Below are positions 22,201 to 33,400 of a stretch of 64,000 nt of DNA, piece after piece. Position 1 is the stretch's first letter; every line of letters begins with the position of its first letter. Location: NCBI GenBank assembly GCA_020205615.1, contig CM035167.1:57929023-57993022 (forward strand), given 5' to 3'. The notes under the pieces were generated by a model. That model saw only the letters and a program-made list of their open reading frames with translations, did no database searches and was not told where the DNA came from. Both the position numbers and the translations under genes were made by a program. This DNA comes from Panax quinquefolius (taxonomy: Eukaryota; Streptophyta; Magnoliopsida; Apiales; Araliaceae).

Positions 22201-25200
22201 TAATGGAATAAATGTTCTTTTGTAGGAAATGCAAAAGTGGGACGCATTGTGTTGGCTACTGCTGCAAAGTATCTTACACCTGTAGTCTTGGAGCTTGGAG
22301 GAAAATCTCCTGTAGTTGTTGATTCAGACATAAATTTAACAGTAAACAGCTTCACATTCTTTCATAACATTTCCTTGCCATTACTTATGATGCCATGACT
22401 GCCTTCTTTACCTTATATAATAACTTAAATATATGTTTATTTCAAAGGTTGCAGTAAGGCGCATTATTTCAGGAAAGTGGGGATGCAACAATGGACAAGC
22501 CTGCATTGCTCCAGATTACATTATAACAACTAAAGATTTTGCTCCAAATTTGGTAAGAATCCCATATGTGAAGTGATACTATTATCATACATGCAGGTAG
22601 TGACTGTCGATTTGTTTATTCGTGGTGCCATCTTTTCCAGGTAGATGCTCTGAAACTTCAGTTGGAGAAATTCTATGGGAAGGATCCACTGGAATCAGAT
22701 GACTTATCTCGCATTGTGAGTTCCAACCACTTTGCTCGCATAGCAAAACTATTGGACGATGATAAGGTTTCTGGGAAGATTATTCATGGAGGTCAAAGAG
22801 ACAAAATCAACCTGCGAGTTTCAACTGCATTTTGTTTATTGTGTCTCTCACTTCATTATTAACAGGGTAAAAACTATGTATAACATGCTTCATTTTCATA
22901 TGTGGCAGAAAGATTGCTCCCACTATATTGTTTGATGTCCCAGAAGACTCTCTGATCATGAATGATGAGATATTTGGTCCTTTACTTCCTATTATAGTGG
23001 TAAAAACCTAGATGATCAATTGCAATGAGTTTTATTCAATAGTCTTTTCTTATATGGAAAAACATGTTGATTGAAAAGATAATAAAATTCTGAAAAGCAG
23101 ACAACACCATGTTGCGTTGTTTTATCTTAAAAAAATATTTTAATGCCACCAATTTTGGAAGCTCAACAACAAAGAATTTGAAATAAGCTAGACTTGAGAA
23201 AATTATTTTTGAGAGTTGAACTGAACCATGGAAGTTTAGCTCGGAAATATGGCGTTCACGCACAAAAACCGAGGGCGAAAGAAAATGATACTCCCTCCTT
23301 CCTAAAAAGGAGTCCTACTTTATTTTTTATTTTACAAAGAATTGGTACTCTTTTTTACCTTATTTTTTTTCTTCTAATTCGTAGGATGAAGGGAGTATTG
23401 ATAACATAGTATTTCATGCAATAGTAAAACCTGAAATATGGTACATTTCAGACATGATATTATATATATATTTTTTCATTTTTTCTTTGGCAAGGTTGAC
23501 CAATTGGAGGATTGTTATGATATAATTAACTCAAGACCAAAACCACTGGCAGCATATTTATTTACCAACAACAAGAAGATCAAGGAGAAGTTTGTGAGAG
23601 ATGTCTCTGCAGGGGGTTTACTCATTAATGATACTGCTCTGCATGTAAGTGTATCTTCCCCAAGTTACACTGCAATGCTATTTGAGATATACATTCATAC
23701 CACCATTAATGAAACTATTAATATGTTCCTGAAAAGTTGTACTTTCCCCAATACTTCTCAATATGCGCACATGCAGGGGCGAAGCTATGGTTAAATTGTT
23801 GGGTCAATTGACCCCACTCAATTTTTGAAATCAATTGCAAATATTTTTTTATCCCATTCAATTTTTGACCTCCACTCAATTTTTGACCCCACTCAGAATT
23901 ATTATTTTTTAATTAGAGATACCCAAAGTGGTAGAAACTTCGGTCCTAAATCTCTACATACATCAATATCTCATTCAACAATTCAGCCACAAAATAGAGA
24001 TGGGTAAAAAGCCAAATCAAAAAAGCAAAAAGCAAAACAAGTGAACCATCAAAAAGCCTTTCATGAACCTCGGTTTTGTTTTTAAATCAATTGTGATTTC
24101 CATTTTATTAGTATTATTAAATTGGATATTTGAATGCATTTGTCTAACCCGAAAATATAAAGTATTTAAAAAAATTGGCTCGGGGGTGCTGCCCCCAAAC
24201 CCACACAATTTTTTTTATAACTTACTAATAATTTTGATCCCACTGCTATAACTTCCTGGCTTCGCCACTGCGCACATGACATCTACCCGTGTTCAGTTTC
24301 TGCTATCTGAATGTTCATATATATGTGCATGCATCAAGTGTTTATATTGGTTTGTTTTGGAGATAAACATATGAAAATATTTGTGAAATTGCACTTGGTA
24401 TGGTTTGTGTATTGGGAAACTCCGGTTTGTCTGTCTACATTTGAGTAAGGGTCACTCTAGAGAACATGTTAAATAAAATTCTTCTTTCCCTTTCATTTTT
24501 AATGGGATAAAGGTAGTCCTTTCCCTTTCAATTCCTAGGGGATAAACTGAGTGCTTCTTTCTCTTTTCATTTTCATGGGATAAATTGGCGTTTCTTGCTT
24601 CTTTATAGGCATCATTTAAAGCTTTTTAAAAGCATTGTATTTTCAGATGTTTAGGAGGATTCAAAAGTTTTCTGTTAATTATTTTTTGCTTCTCATTTTT
24701 TTTAATTCTATGGTGATATTCTGGTCATCCTTTCTCGATCAGTAGGAAAAACCATTTCCTACATCATGTCCTACATGCCAAAAAATAAAGATTCGAGAAA
24801 AATTGAAGTGATAGGTTTGTAATTGAGACAAATTTCTGGAGATTGTTATAAAATTAGAGAATACATTACGAAAGATTTAGCTGGAAATCAGTGAAATTAT
24901 TGTTAGGTTTGTATATAGCGCAATCATGTAATCAAATACGTAAAAGGTGCGGAAGCGCGCTAAAATAGAATTTAAATTTTTTTATACAAACCATCATCAT
25001 GATCATACTTTGTACATAATTATCAATCAATTTAAAAGAGATGGAGATCAGATTCATACACTTGTAGAAACTTGCTTCCTTAGTTACGAGTTCATCTCCA
25101 ATTTCTTTCACGTTCAACTTGAATTCACGGGATTGAACGCTAGTCACCCAAGTGTTTAACCTTTAGAGGTGATCCATCAAGGAAGAACAAATATTCAAGA

Positions 25201-27772
25201 AGATGAGTGTTTGACAAAATTTTAATTCTATCTTTATAGAATATATAAGTACTCTCTCAATTCTTGGAAGTGGAGTGTGTAACTTGCGTATCCCTTACCT
25301 ATAATAAGACTACTCTTATTTATAGATGTAGACTACTATTATTTATAGATGTAGGAATCTTCCTAAATTATTTAAAAATAGAGTTTTATTTTAATTAATT
25401 AAACTTATTTAATTATATAGGTTCCTAATCCAAGATATATAAGAATACTTTTATTAATTAGTTTCCAATCTCATTTATGAATTAAATTATTATAATAGTA
25501 ATAATAATAATAACTCATGAATTTATATTTAATATTTCAAAATATTAAATAATAAATATTAAACTATTTAATTTATTCTATCACCATAGATTAAGTTAAA
25601 TACACTTAACTTATTATTATAATTATGTCATTTACTTCTTAAATAAATATTCCTTTTATGGTGTGACCCTTAAGGTTCTTTATATTAAACCGGTTATGAA
25701 TAAATCAATTAGAACAATTATAATCTTATTTAAATAAATAAATTAACTATTTAATTTATTTAAATAAATAACATTTATTCTACAATAAGGGTAAGCCCCC
25801 TTAGCGATCAACGACATTCCAGATAATATAGATTTCAACATTAATCATAAAAGAACCCTCGAGTAAATAGTTACCGTACAATTCAATCCTTCCACAATAC
25901 AATGTCTCAATTAAATATAAGACATGGAATTACTGTCAAGTTTTATTTATTTAATTATATGTATTATTCTTAAATACACACCTCCAAATAATGCAAATTA
26001 GAAACTCTTTTTTAATTTCATCCTGCCTTGGCCAAGGACTACTGAGTTGTCATTTATCGAATCATATAGAACATTCTCTTTTTTTACTAGAAGCGGTAGA
26101 TTTTTTATTGATCATTCATTATCTCCATATATAACTTATTACATCCAAGCATACCCTTTAATATACCCTAAGAGTCTTAAGAGACGTGTCAAAGTATAAT
26201 TTATCATACACAAAATACTATGATAATCTCAAGTTTAATGATCACTTGTACTACTATCACTTCAGGAATTCCTATTGACAGACAAGTAAAACTCCATTAG
26301 GTATTCCTTAGCGAGTCACGTTCAGTGAACTTATTCTCCAATAAGCACTTACATACTTGCTTTAGTGTCTTCAGACAAATGATCATGAGATCAATCATTC
26401 TCATCCAATGAGCAAGAAACGTATGTACCAATCTATCTGGATTCACTAATTCTCTTTTTAGTAATCTAAAGATTGGAAACTATTTTAGTTTTGAGTTATC
26501 TAAGAATTTAGATCCCATTAACATAATCATCATCATGATTCTAAAAGTATTGCTTAAAATTATGAGTTTATCACATATTATATAACAACACTAGGTAGAT
26601 AAAGTAAAAGCCTTTAATAAATTATTTTTTATTAATAAACTAGTAAGATTGTTACAAAGTATATGTTAAATCATATCAATATGATTGATTTGTGTGCATA
26701 CTAATTTCAATTATTACATTGGAAAATTGCAAAAATAAATTAGTGATAAGGGAAGAGAAATGCCCTTTGTAGATAAAATTATTGAGCTTGCTGATTACTT
26801 ACTCCCACACGAAAGATATCCTATATAGTTGAGAATCATTTTTCCCCTTCTCATTTGAGACATAATTTAAACACACGTTCTCAACTTTGATCATTGCCAA
26901 GGTTTGAAACCCCTCTCTTAATGAGGGTAACGATTGAGCCAAGACCCTTTGGCTATAATTGAGAACCTTACTAAATCCCAAAACTATTAGGTTTAAGATG
27001 ATGTTTTTTCAAATTAAAATTTTGAATTTTTTGTAATTGAGATATCATAAATATAATCACATATCCACCTAGGATCAACTATTGGTTGGTCTAGTGGTAA
27101 GTGGGTCGCTTACTTCGCTCAAAGTTTGGAATCGATTTCCACCCACAATTAATGGTTGGTGGTAGCTCTACGTCCTACATGTTTCTTGCAGAGGATCCTT
27201 GAGTTTCGGCCCCGACATAAGTGCGGTTGGAGGTTCCTTCATATGTATGTGATTGTTATAGATGCAATGTGCCCTGCTTGAGTTTGTATACCTTACCTAC
27301 CTCACATTTTTGCAACAAAAAGAAAGAAAAAGATATCCACCTAGTGTCAAGGGTGGACTTTTAAGGTCATAGGGTTTGGTATATACTCATCTATATTGAA
27401 CTTGGCGACTTATATTTAAACCAAACTCAAGAGAAATAGATATATATTTCTATGTTCCGATACACACACATTTTATATAACATGCATGTAATCTGAGCAG
27501 TAAAGATCTAAGTCATGTTAATGATCTTGATGGTGCAGCTTACAGTTCCTAGTTTACCTTTTGGCGGAGTTGGGGAAAGTGGCATGGGTGGATACCATGG
27601 TAAATTTTCATTTGAAGCTTTTAGTCATAAGAAGGCAGTTATGCATCGGAGTTTTGCTGGTGATTCATCCGCAAGATACCCACCATACACACCAGGGAAG
27701 CTAAGATTTTTGAAGGCTCTTTTGAATGGCGATGTCCTTGGCATTTTCCGTGCTTTATTTGGGTGGTCATAA
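16015..27772 (+). CDS. ALDH3H1: Class 3 aldehyde dehydrogenase, ALDH3H1-like, 10 exons
   Basis: Exons 16015-16227, 18180-18248, 18348-18444, 20596-20802, 22226-22341, 22448-22552, 22641-22813, 22909-22999, 23495-23644 and 27539-27772 join in frame to 1455 nt (484 residues), the usual length of plant ALDH3H1. ALDH3 enzymes oxidise medium- and long-chain aliphatic aldehydes, such as lipid-peroxidation products, to acids with NAD(P)+. Visible motifs: Asn123 in AWNYPF, KPSE at 146-149, the coenzyme-loop glycines G196 and G201 in TGNAKVGR, catalytic Glu218 in LELGGKSP, nucleophile Cys253 in [16 protein letters not shown] in exon 8, and [20 protein letters not shown] in exon 10. The N-terminus MAENNVFDG shows no transit peptide, which favours the cytosolic 3H1 type over chloroplast 3I1 (inference). 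The start was chosen as the first ATG in good context (AGATAATGGCG). The 3' end of exon 7 is ambiguous (see findings). No disabling change was seen; expected functional. Confidence 0.88.
17768..17880 (-). mobile_element. tRNA-derived SINE in ALDH intron 1
   Basis: The minus strand shows a box A-like GGCCCGAGTGGTATTACTC, a box B-like GGGGGTTCAAGCC, and an A-rich tail. Flanking direct repeats TGAACAGTTTTTCATTT (17751-17767) and TGAACAGGTTCTCATTT (17881-17897) differ at two of 17 bases. The short open frame across it is incidental. Confidence 0.8.
18180..18248 (+). CDS. ALDH3H1: ALDH3 exon 2
   Basis: Acceptor ATGCAG|ATT, donor GAAAAA|GTAATC; 23 codons, phase 0; encodes [19 protein letters not shown] then KPEK, matching the conserved ALDH3 helix. 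Confidence 0.85.
18348..18444 (+). CDS. ALDH3H1: ALDH3 exon 3
   Basis: Acceptor TTTCAG|GTT, donor TTTCT|GTATGT. It carries [17 protein letters not shown] and the catalytic Asn of AWNYPF; the last Leu codon is split T/TG with exon 4. Confidence 0.88.
18748..18976. mobile_element. Stowaway-like MITE in ALDH intron 3
   Basis: The left end CTACATCCGTCCCATTTTAA and the right end (complement CTCCCTCAGCCC..., with TTAAAATGGGAATGAGGGAC further in) flank AT-rich sequence, and TA lies on both sides. The right arm has a short internal tandem repetition of GAGGGACT. Confidence 0.7.
20596..20802 (+). CDS. ALDH3H1: ALDH3 exon 4
   Basis: Acceptor TTCCAG|TGC, donor ATACAG|GTTCTG. It encodes [21 protein letters not shown] through [13 protein letters not shown]; the Gly196 codon is split with exon 5. 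Confidence 0.88.
20980..21290 (+). pseudogene. LINE reverse-transcriptase zinc-binding tail (zf-RVT) remnant in intron 4
   Basis: After repairing frame by eye, the plus strand reads [19 protein letters not shown], then [17 protein letters not shown], and [17 protein letters not shown]. This is the zf-RVT region that ends plant L1-type LINE pol. A frameshift lies near 21090. The rest of the LINE is not visible; it is a dead 5'-truncated copy in intron 4 (20803-22225). Confidence 0.65.
22226..22341 (+). CDS. ALDH3H1: ALDH3 exon 5
   Basis: Acceptor TTGTAG|GAA, donor TTAACA|GTAAAC. It contains [14 protein letters not shown] and the catalytic Glu in [14 protein letters not shown]. Confidence 0.88.
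22448..22552 (+). CDS. ALDH3H1: ALDH3 exon 6 (nucleophile Cys)
   Basis: Acceptor TCAAAG|GTT, donor AATTTG|GTAAGA; 35 codons, phase 0; [14 protein letters not shown] contains the catalytic Cys253. Confidence 0.9.
22641..22813 (+). CDS. ALDH3H1: ALDH3 exon 7 (donor uncertain)
   Basis: Acceptor TTCCAG|GTA. It encodes the [20 protein letters not shown] block. Two 3' ends keep the frame: AACCT|GCGAGT (22813, GC donor, gives NLKIAP, the conserved residues) or CTGCGA|GTTTCA (22817, GT donor, paired with acceptor AAAG|ATT at 22913, gives NLRIAP). Confidence 0.75.
22909..22999 (+). CDS. ALDH3H1: ALDH3 exon 8
   Basis: Acceptor GGCAG|AAAG (or 22913 in the alternative model), donor ATAGTG|GTAAAA. It encodes [20 protein letters not shown] and the conserved IFGPLLPI. 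Confidence 0.82.
23291..23395. mobile_element. Stowaway-like MITE in ALDH intron 8 (105 bp)
   Basis: The left terminus CTCCCTCCTTCC and the right terminus complement CTCCCTTCATCC, each flanked by TA (23289-23290, 23396-23397). It is very short and non-coding. Confidence 0.8.
23495..23644 (+). CDS. ALDH3H1: ALDH3 exon 9
   Basis: Acceptor GCAAG|GTT, donor CTGCAT|GTAAGT; 50 codons; contains [16 protein letters not shown] and [13 protein letters not shown]. Confidence 0.87.
23774..24270. mobile_element. hAT MITE in ALDH intron 9 (497 bp)
   Basis: Termini CAGGGGCGAAGCTATGG and, inverted, CAGTGGCGAAGCCAGGAAG. Exact 8-bp direct repeats CGCACATG flank it (23766-23773 and 24271-24278), the hAT signature. 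The interior has three CTCAATTTTTGACC-like words and no transposase. The ends resemble those of the hAT remnant at 11408-12700. Confidence 0.9.
24901..26709 (-). mobile_element. Copia solo LTR in ALDH intron 9
   Basis: It starts TGTTAGGTTTG and ends TTTCA, with exact 5-bp target duplication ATTAT on each side (24896-24900 and 26710-26714). It is homologous along its whole length to the LTR at 6364-8219 (same ends, same internal blocks such as CTATCACCATAGATTA). No internal element sequence remains, so it is a recombination-derived solo LTR. Strand assigned by comparison with the full element. Confidence 0.93.
26841..26958 (-). mobile_element. tRNA-derived SINE in ALDH intron 9
   Basis: The minus strand carries TTGGCTCAATCGTTACC (box A-like) and GGGGTTTCAAACC (box B-like). 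It has a similar layout to the SINE at 17768. Possible flanking repeats are TTGAGAATCATT and TTGAGAACCTTA (9 of 12 match). Confidence 0.6.
27073..27332 (+). mobile_element. tRNA-derived SINE in ALDH intron 9, perfect 12-bp TSD
   Basis: Box A-like TTGGTCTAGTGGTAAGTGGG and box B-like GTTTGGAATCGATTTCC near the 5' end, and an A-rich tail AACAAAAAGAAAGAAAAAG. Perfect 12-bp target duplications ATATCCACCTAG lie at 27061-27072 and 27333-27344. It ends about 200 bases before exon 10. Confidence 0.9.
27539..27772 (+). CDS. ALDH3H1: ALDH3 exon 10 and stop
   Basis: Acceptor GTGCAG|CTT; 77 codons plus TAA. It contains [20 protein letters not shown] and the C-terminal [19 protein letters not shown]. It is separated from exon 9 by a 3.9-kb transposon-filled intron. 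Confidence 0.9.
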   Translation, partial: LTVPSLPFGGVGESGMGGYHGKFSFEAFSHKKAVMHRSFAGDSSARYPPYTPGKLRFLKALLNGDVLGIFRALFGWS

Positions 27773-28734
27773 GTTGCAATTGGTATCGTTTGTTCTTTGC
27801 ATTTGATCATTGTAGTTTTTTTGGTTGCGCATGTTGCAACTTTCCCTTATCTATTTGTAATTTTCTCCCATCCGTGTAATTTAAGGTTTTCAAAAACGTT
27901 ACTATACTAGAATTGTCAAGAGTGAAATAACAATAAAAAGAAATATATATTTTCTTAGCCAGTTTAATACCCGTGAATTTTATAAATATTATTAATATTG
28001 AAAATAAAAATGTTTGAATATTTATGTTGAATACATATATATTCACGTGTCTTGAATTTTTGTAATTCAATTTAAATTGAATTGAGTATGTGATAATTAA
28101 GAAAGGTGGTAACAATGATGATTAGCTTAATTAAGCTTATGTGGTATGTCTAGTGTGGCATCACAGTGGACTAAGTAATTTTTTAATTAAATTAATGAGG
28201 AAATGATTAAATAAGATGATGGACTAATTATTATTATTATTTTAACCATTTATTTGTTATGTGCAATTATATGTGTTGTGTGAACATATAAATAGTTAAT
28301 GCTGATAAGTTGCATCGTAGAATGTAATACAAAATGTGATATTGAGAATAATATTATAATAGGAGAATAATCGTTATGTAAGACTATATTGTGAAAATAA
28401 GCTTGAGTTATATAAATTACTAAGCTTAAATAAATGAGATTTGTGTGATATAATAATTAATGTTGAGCCAATTGAAAGGTATAATTAGAATTATGGAAGA
28501 AAATTAATTTTTAGAAAATAAATGTTTAATATTAATTATCATTATGGTATTCGGGTGTGATTAAAATAATAAGTTTTATGAAAAATAATGGGTTGTTAAT
28601 ACCCAACTAATTTATATCATAGCCCAACAAATTGTAGAATAATAGTGACCCAATATTGTAAACCAAGAGGGTAATACAAAGTCATTAAATTTGGGGTTCT
28701 TTACAATAATATACAACATTTAGTAAGTAATTAT
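27773..28734. other. ALDH 3' UTR and AT-rich downstream sequence
   Basis: The first canonical AATAAA is at 27932-27937, about 160 bases after the stop, and is the likely poly(A) signal. From about 28000 to 28734 I see AT-rich DNA without genes or element ends. Confidence 0.5.
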
Positions 28735-30222
28735 TGTTAGTTCCCGGAGGCACAATAGTTATCTAGAAGGAGGGAGGGGGGGGGGGGGTGAATAGATATT
28801 TAAATTTTTTTTCGTTTTGACTTGTTAATTGATAATGATTAAAACTTAGCGGAATTAATATTTGTTTTAATCTCCCTTAAGATAGTGAGTTTAAGAGAGT
28901 GAGGCAGTTATAGCAGTTATGACAGATATGGCAGTTATAGCAAGAATGTAATAGACACAGTCGTTTTTAGTGGTTCAGAGCACTTAAAGCTCCTAGTCCA
29001 CTCTTCTACTCCTCGAGTAGAAATCCACTAAGGATGTTTTTACACTTTACGAATCACATCGATTCCTTCTAGACCGTGATCTAGGAACTTCTTAGTTCAA
29101 TCTTGAACTCTTCAAGTCCAAGCAGACTTGGCTCTTCTGATTCACTTAGAACTCTTGAGTCCTTCCGACTTGGAACTCTTACTTCAGTTGATTGGTAGTT
29201 GTTGAGTTCTTGATGGTTGTTACTCAGTTGCTGTTAAGCACTTGTTCGAAAGAACTGAGTAGCTGAGTAAGCTTTTCTTTTTCTCAGATCGTAGAGTTGA
29301 GCGTTGAGAGTTCTTATACGTTTTTGTTCAATGCTTGCTTAGTTCTCTCATCCGCTTGATTTGCATATATGTGATCTTGAAAACTATCCGTTGGATCCAT
29401 CCGTTGAAGCATTAAATGCATTTGACATTTCTGTTCTTTGATGGAGACTTTTTCTACGCACATCTTGAATTGCATTACGCCCACCGGCTGACGACGATGA
29501 TCGCTTTCTCACCTAACACCTGAAAAGGTATTTTTCTCCTTACCAATGTTACTTTCCTTTGCTTCTTCAATACGCTTCTTTGTTGCATACTAAGAATATC
29601 TTTTATGCCTTTGGGACTGGTGAGTACTACAACGTTTAGAACCCATTCCACATTTGTTGGAGTTTGTCTCCACACAAAATGTGAGGCTTGATGCTTCTGA
29701 CACAAGGCAGATGATACTATACGATTCAGATCGTGGTGACTTGTCGCCTTGGTGCTTGGTCTGATGCTATCAGCAGAGAGCACTACGATTTCTTTTAAAT
29801 ACTTGCACACTACGATCTTTGTTTTCTTGAGTTATAAACTCTACGTTTTCGAGAGCACACTACGATCTCTGAGTTGGCTCGGCAAACGTTGGGCCCACTC
29901 TACGATTTCTGAAGAGGCCCTCAAGGCATGCACACTACGATCCTCGAAGCTCTACGTTCTACCTTGGCTTCTATAATCTTGATCAGCTTGATATACTACG
30001 ATCTCTTCGAAGCCTATCTATTACATCTCAAGATCAATCTAACAGCTTTGATCTCTCTATCTATACACTCAGTTACAGAATGATACACATCAAGAACTTA
30101 GATCAACCTAACAAGTTTGATCTATCAGTAAGTCCTTGTACATATATCTCTTGAAGGACTTTACATATAATCATGAACATTTACATTTAAACATCAAATC
30201 AAATTATGCACTCTCCCAACAA
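28735..30222 (-). repeat. 3' LTR of SIRE-like Copia element A (1488 bp)
   Basis: On the plus strand it runs from TGTTAGTTCCCGG to CTCTCCCAACA. The bases just inside (30223 on) read on the minus strand as a polypurine tract, ATAGGGGGAGAT, adjoining TGTTGGGAGAG, which fixes this as the 3' LTR of a minus-strand element. It is homologous to the LTRs at 55985-57534 and 58317. The 5 bases outside (ATTAT, 28730-28734) do not recur after 57534. Confidence 0.88.
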
Positions 30223-30420
30223 TCTCCCCCTATTTGATGTTGACATAACCAAGGAGATTTGTTGTCATGATTATTAGTTTCTAGATGCATTTGCAGGAAA
30301 GTAAATATGACTTAGTATTTCAGTGAGCAGCTGAAATTTCTAGAGAATAAGCATGAATTTATTGATGGTTGAAGAGTATTACAATTTAGCTTTACATCAA
30401 TAAGAATTTAAACTTTCACT
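30223..30420 (-). other. Polypurine tract and 3' non-coding spacer of SIRE-like element A
   Basis: Begins with the polypurine tract next to the 3' LTR; no open frame was recognised before the extra ORF. Confidence 0.6.
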
Positions 30421-30422
30421 TA

Positions 30423-33400
30423 TCTCTATTTCTTTGGTCTTTTGCGTGGAGAATTGGCATACTCCTCAGCCCTTCTTTTCCTGCTTGCTTCATCCCTTCT
30501 GGCTATCTCTTCCAGCTCACTTGGGCTTATCCTCGGGTTGTGATCATGCCTATTCATGAATGCAGGATCTCCAATTGGCATTCTTAGGCCTGTAGTGGTC
30601 ACATTTTGTGAGCTGGTAGCTGGCCCTTGACTTCTTATTGGTTAAGCCATTAAGATTTCCTGCTGATCAGATCGTTGAGTCTGATTGCTTGATCGTGGAG
30701 TCTGTTGGTGGAATTGTCTTGCAGGAGGACTCCTTCCTCTGCCTCTGCCCTGGCCTCCTTGAACTCCTCTGCCTCTTCCTTGGCCTCCTTCTCCTTTCCC
30801 TTTATTCTCCCCCTTTATGTCAGCATCAAGGGTTCGAATATTTTCAGATAGTCGAGTCACTCCTTGGACAAGCTCGTTGAGTTGGCTTTGAGTTTGAGCA
30901 ATGTCCTCTCGATTTTCCTTGATCAGAGCTTCAGATCGAGCTTCCCTGTTTCAGAGGACGGCTAGAACAGTGTCAGTTTGCTGTTCTTGGTTTACGTAGG
31001 TTTTTTGAAATTTTTTGACTGCAGTTTTCAAACTGATGATGTTCTCCATCATAAGGTTATTCTGGGCTTCTTGAGATTTCTGTAACTCTAAAACAGCCTA
31101 TCTTTGTTTATTGGCTATCCGGAAGTGAATATCATCTCTGTCCTTTATGCTTTTAATCATTTTCTTGATGATCTCCCTCAGCTTCTTTGTAAGCTCAGCA
31201 TTTAGGGTGCTTGGGAGATTGTTTGCAGCAGTGATCATTTGTATCAGCCTGAGATGAATGTGTTCTGAGTGAGTTTCAAGGCTTTCATCGATATCCTTGA
31301 TCATGTTCTTGGACACTTCATTCAACTCAGCTTTCGTGGACAGATCACTGAGTTGAGGATTGTTTAAAGGAGGGGTTGTTTTCTTGGATTGATCTTGCAA
31401 GGAGTAGAGGCAAGATTAAGGTTGAAGTATTCATTTATGGATGTAGAGGGAATATCGATGGAGGGCGTGTTTGGGTGTCCGGAATAGGTGGCTCTATGAT
31501 TTCTCCTTGGGACTCTACGATGGGGCTAGAGTCAGTGATCGTAGAGATGATGGGAGTTGGAATCAATATGAAGTCTGGAATATCTGGTTCATCAATTACA
31601 AAATTTTGGGATTACATGAATCGGAGTTGACTTGGTGGATTTAGAACCACTTCAACCAAACTTGGAAATTCATAAAATTGGTCGAAAAAAGATAGTGGAT
31701 AATGGTTTACTACGAAAAGGATTGGGATAGTTAATACCTCATGCACCATTCTTGAGGAGGGTTCATTTGTGATGAGCTTCTTGGCAAATTTGAAGGTGCA
31801 CGGAAATCCATGAGCTAGCACGTTGATGGCTGGATATTCTTTGAAGCTCCAAAACATATGGTTCCATGAGTTTAGGATTTGGGCTTGATGATATGGCATC
31901 ATGGGTAGATAAGAGAACATCTAATTGTAGAGATAAATCCTATACCCATCATCAGGCCCCACACTGTGATCTCAAGGTCATCATCATCTTCTTCTCCCTT
32001 TCTTCACTATCTTCTTTTGGGGATTCCAATATCTCAATGACTTCATTTTGTTCTTGCTCTGGTTCTCCTCATTTTCCGTGGAGAGCGACTTCTTACATCG
32101 AGGGATATCATGAGGCTCCCCCTCAACATGATCATCCATTTGCAGGACTAATAGCTCCCCCTCAGCTGGAGCATTTTCTATCATGAGAACTTTAGGTGTC
32201 TCCCCCTCAGCTTGAGCTATGTCCTCTTGGCTTTCTTTGTTCAGTTCCTCTTTATCAGCCATCTTTTTGTCTTCCTCCTTGAGTACTCCTTCATTGATAA
32301 AGATGTACTTCTTAACTAATTTTCGTCTTGGTTTTTTAGGCTGAACCACAGCCTCAGGATTTTCTTCAGCTTCAGCTCTGTCTTGTTGATCACCCAGACT
32401 ATCAGGTGTAGCAGCTTCCTTGCTCGAGGTGTTCAATCTGGTCTCAACGATCGGTAGAGACTCTACGATCGAAGAGACAGATGGCCTCTTGGATTTGTGA
32501 CTGATTTTGTTCTTCTTCTTCTTCTTCAGTAGCTGTGCTATGGTAGCTCTATCTTCATCAGCCTCAGCCTGCTGTTCTTTCCTTCTAAGGATCCTCAGAG
32601 TCTCAATATCAGAGGACTCTATAGGTATGTCAGTGGAGGATCCTTGAGGTTCTTCTTCCATCCTTGCCTTAAGCTTCCTCTTGCCCTTACTTTTTCTGAT
32701 AAGGGCAGAGGGTTCTTCCTTGTTGGTCTCTTCCTCTTCTTCTGCAGTCTCCGACTGACATGTTTCCTGAAATCCCTGATTCCTTTAGATCACCAGTTCT
32801 TTTACTGGACTCAGTCATCATGCGTACATACTCAGCTGGATTCCTTTGCCAATTCTTAAACAGTTGCTGGGTCATTCGTCTGTTTGGATTGATGGACACT
32901 CCTTCATCGTCCCCAATCTTATTACCCAGAGCAGATTGTAAGATAATGCTTATAAATTGCCCATAGAGCATCTTTTGAGATCCCTTTGTCTTCTTCGAGT
33001 TGAGAATCAATTTTCATATTCATTCCAACAGTAGAGCCCAATACTTAAGCTGTATCCCACAGCTTATGGCAGTCATGAGCTTTAGCTGCACCTCATTTAT
33101 AGAATCGTGCCCAGTGCTTTTGCAGCACATACACTTCCCAATAATGTCAGCCAGAAATTCGTACATCTGAGGAAACTCCTTCTTCTTGTATCCTTTGACA
33201 GTGGGGGATTTCTTGTGATGCATCTTTTTAAGCCCTACATGGAAATCGATGCCATCTAAAAACCAAAAACCTTCGGATTTGAAGCCTAGGGCTAGATTGA
33301 CGTTTTCAGCCTTTAGATTGATTTCCACGTCCATGACTCTCGTCGTGAGGACTTCATTTTCGTATACTCTATTTTTGTAAAACTCCTTTATTAACTTTGG

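Noticed and set aside
29475..29810. 111-codon minus-strand frame in LTR A
   Set aside because: Lies within an LTR; the homologous LTR B does not keep the frame.
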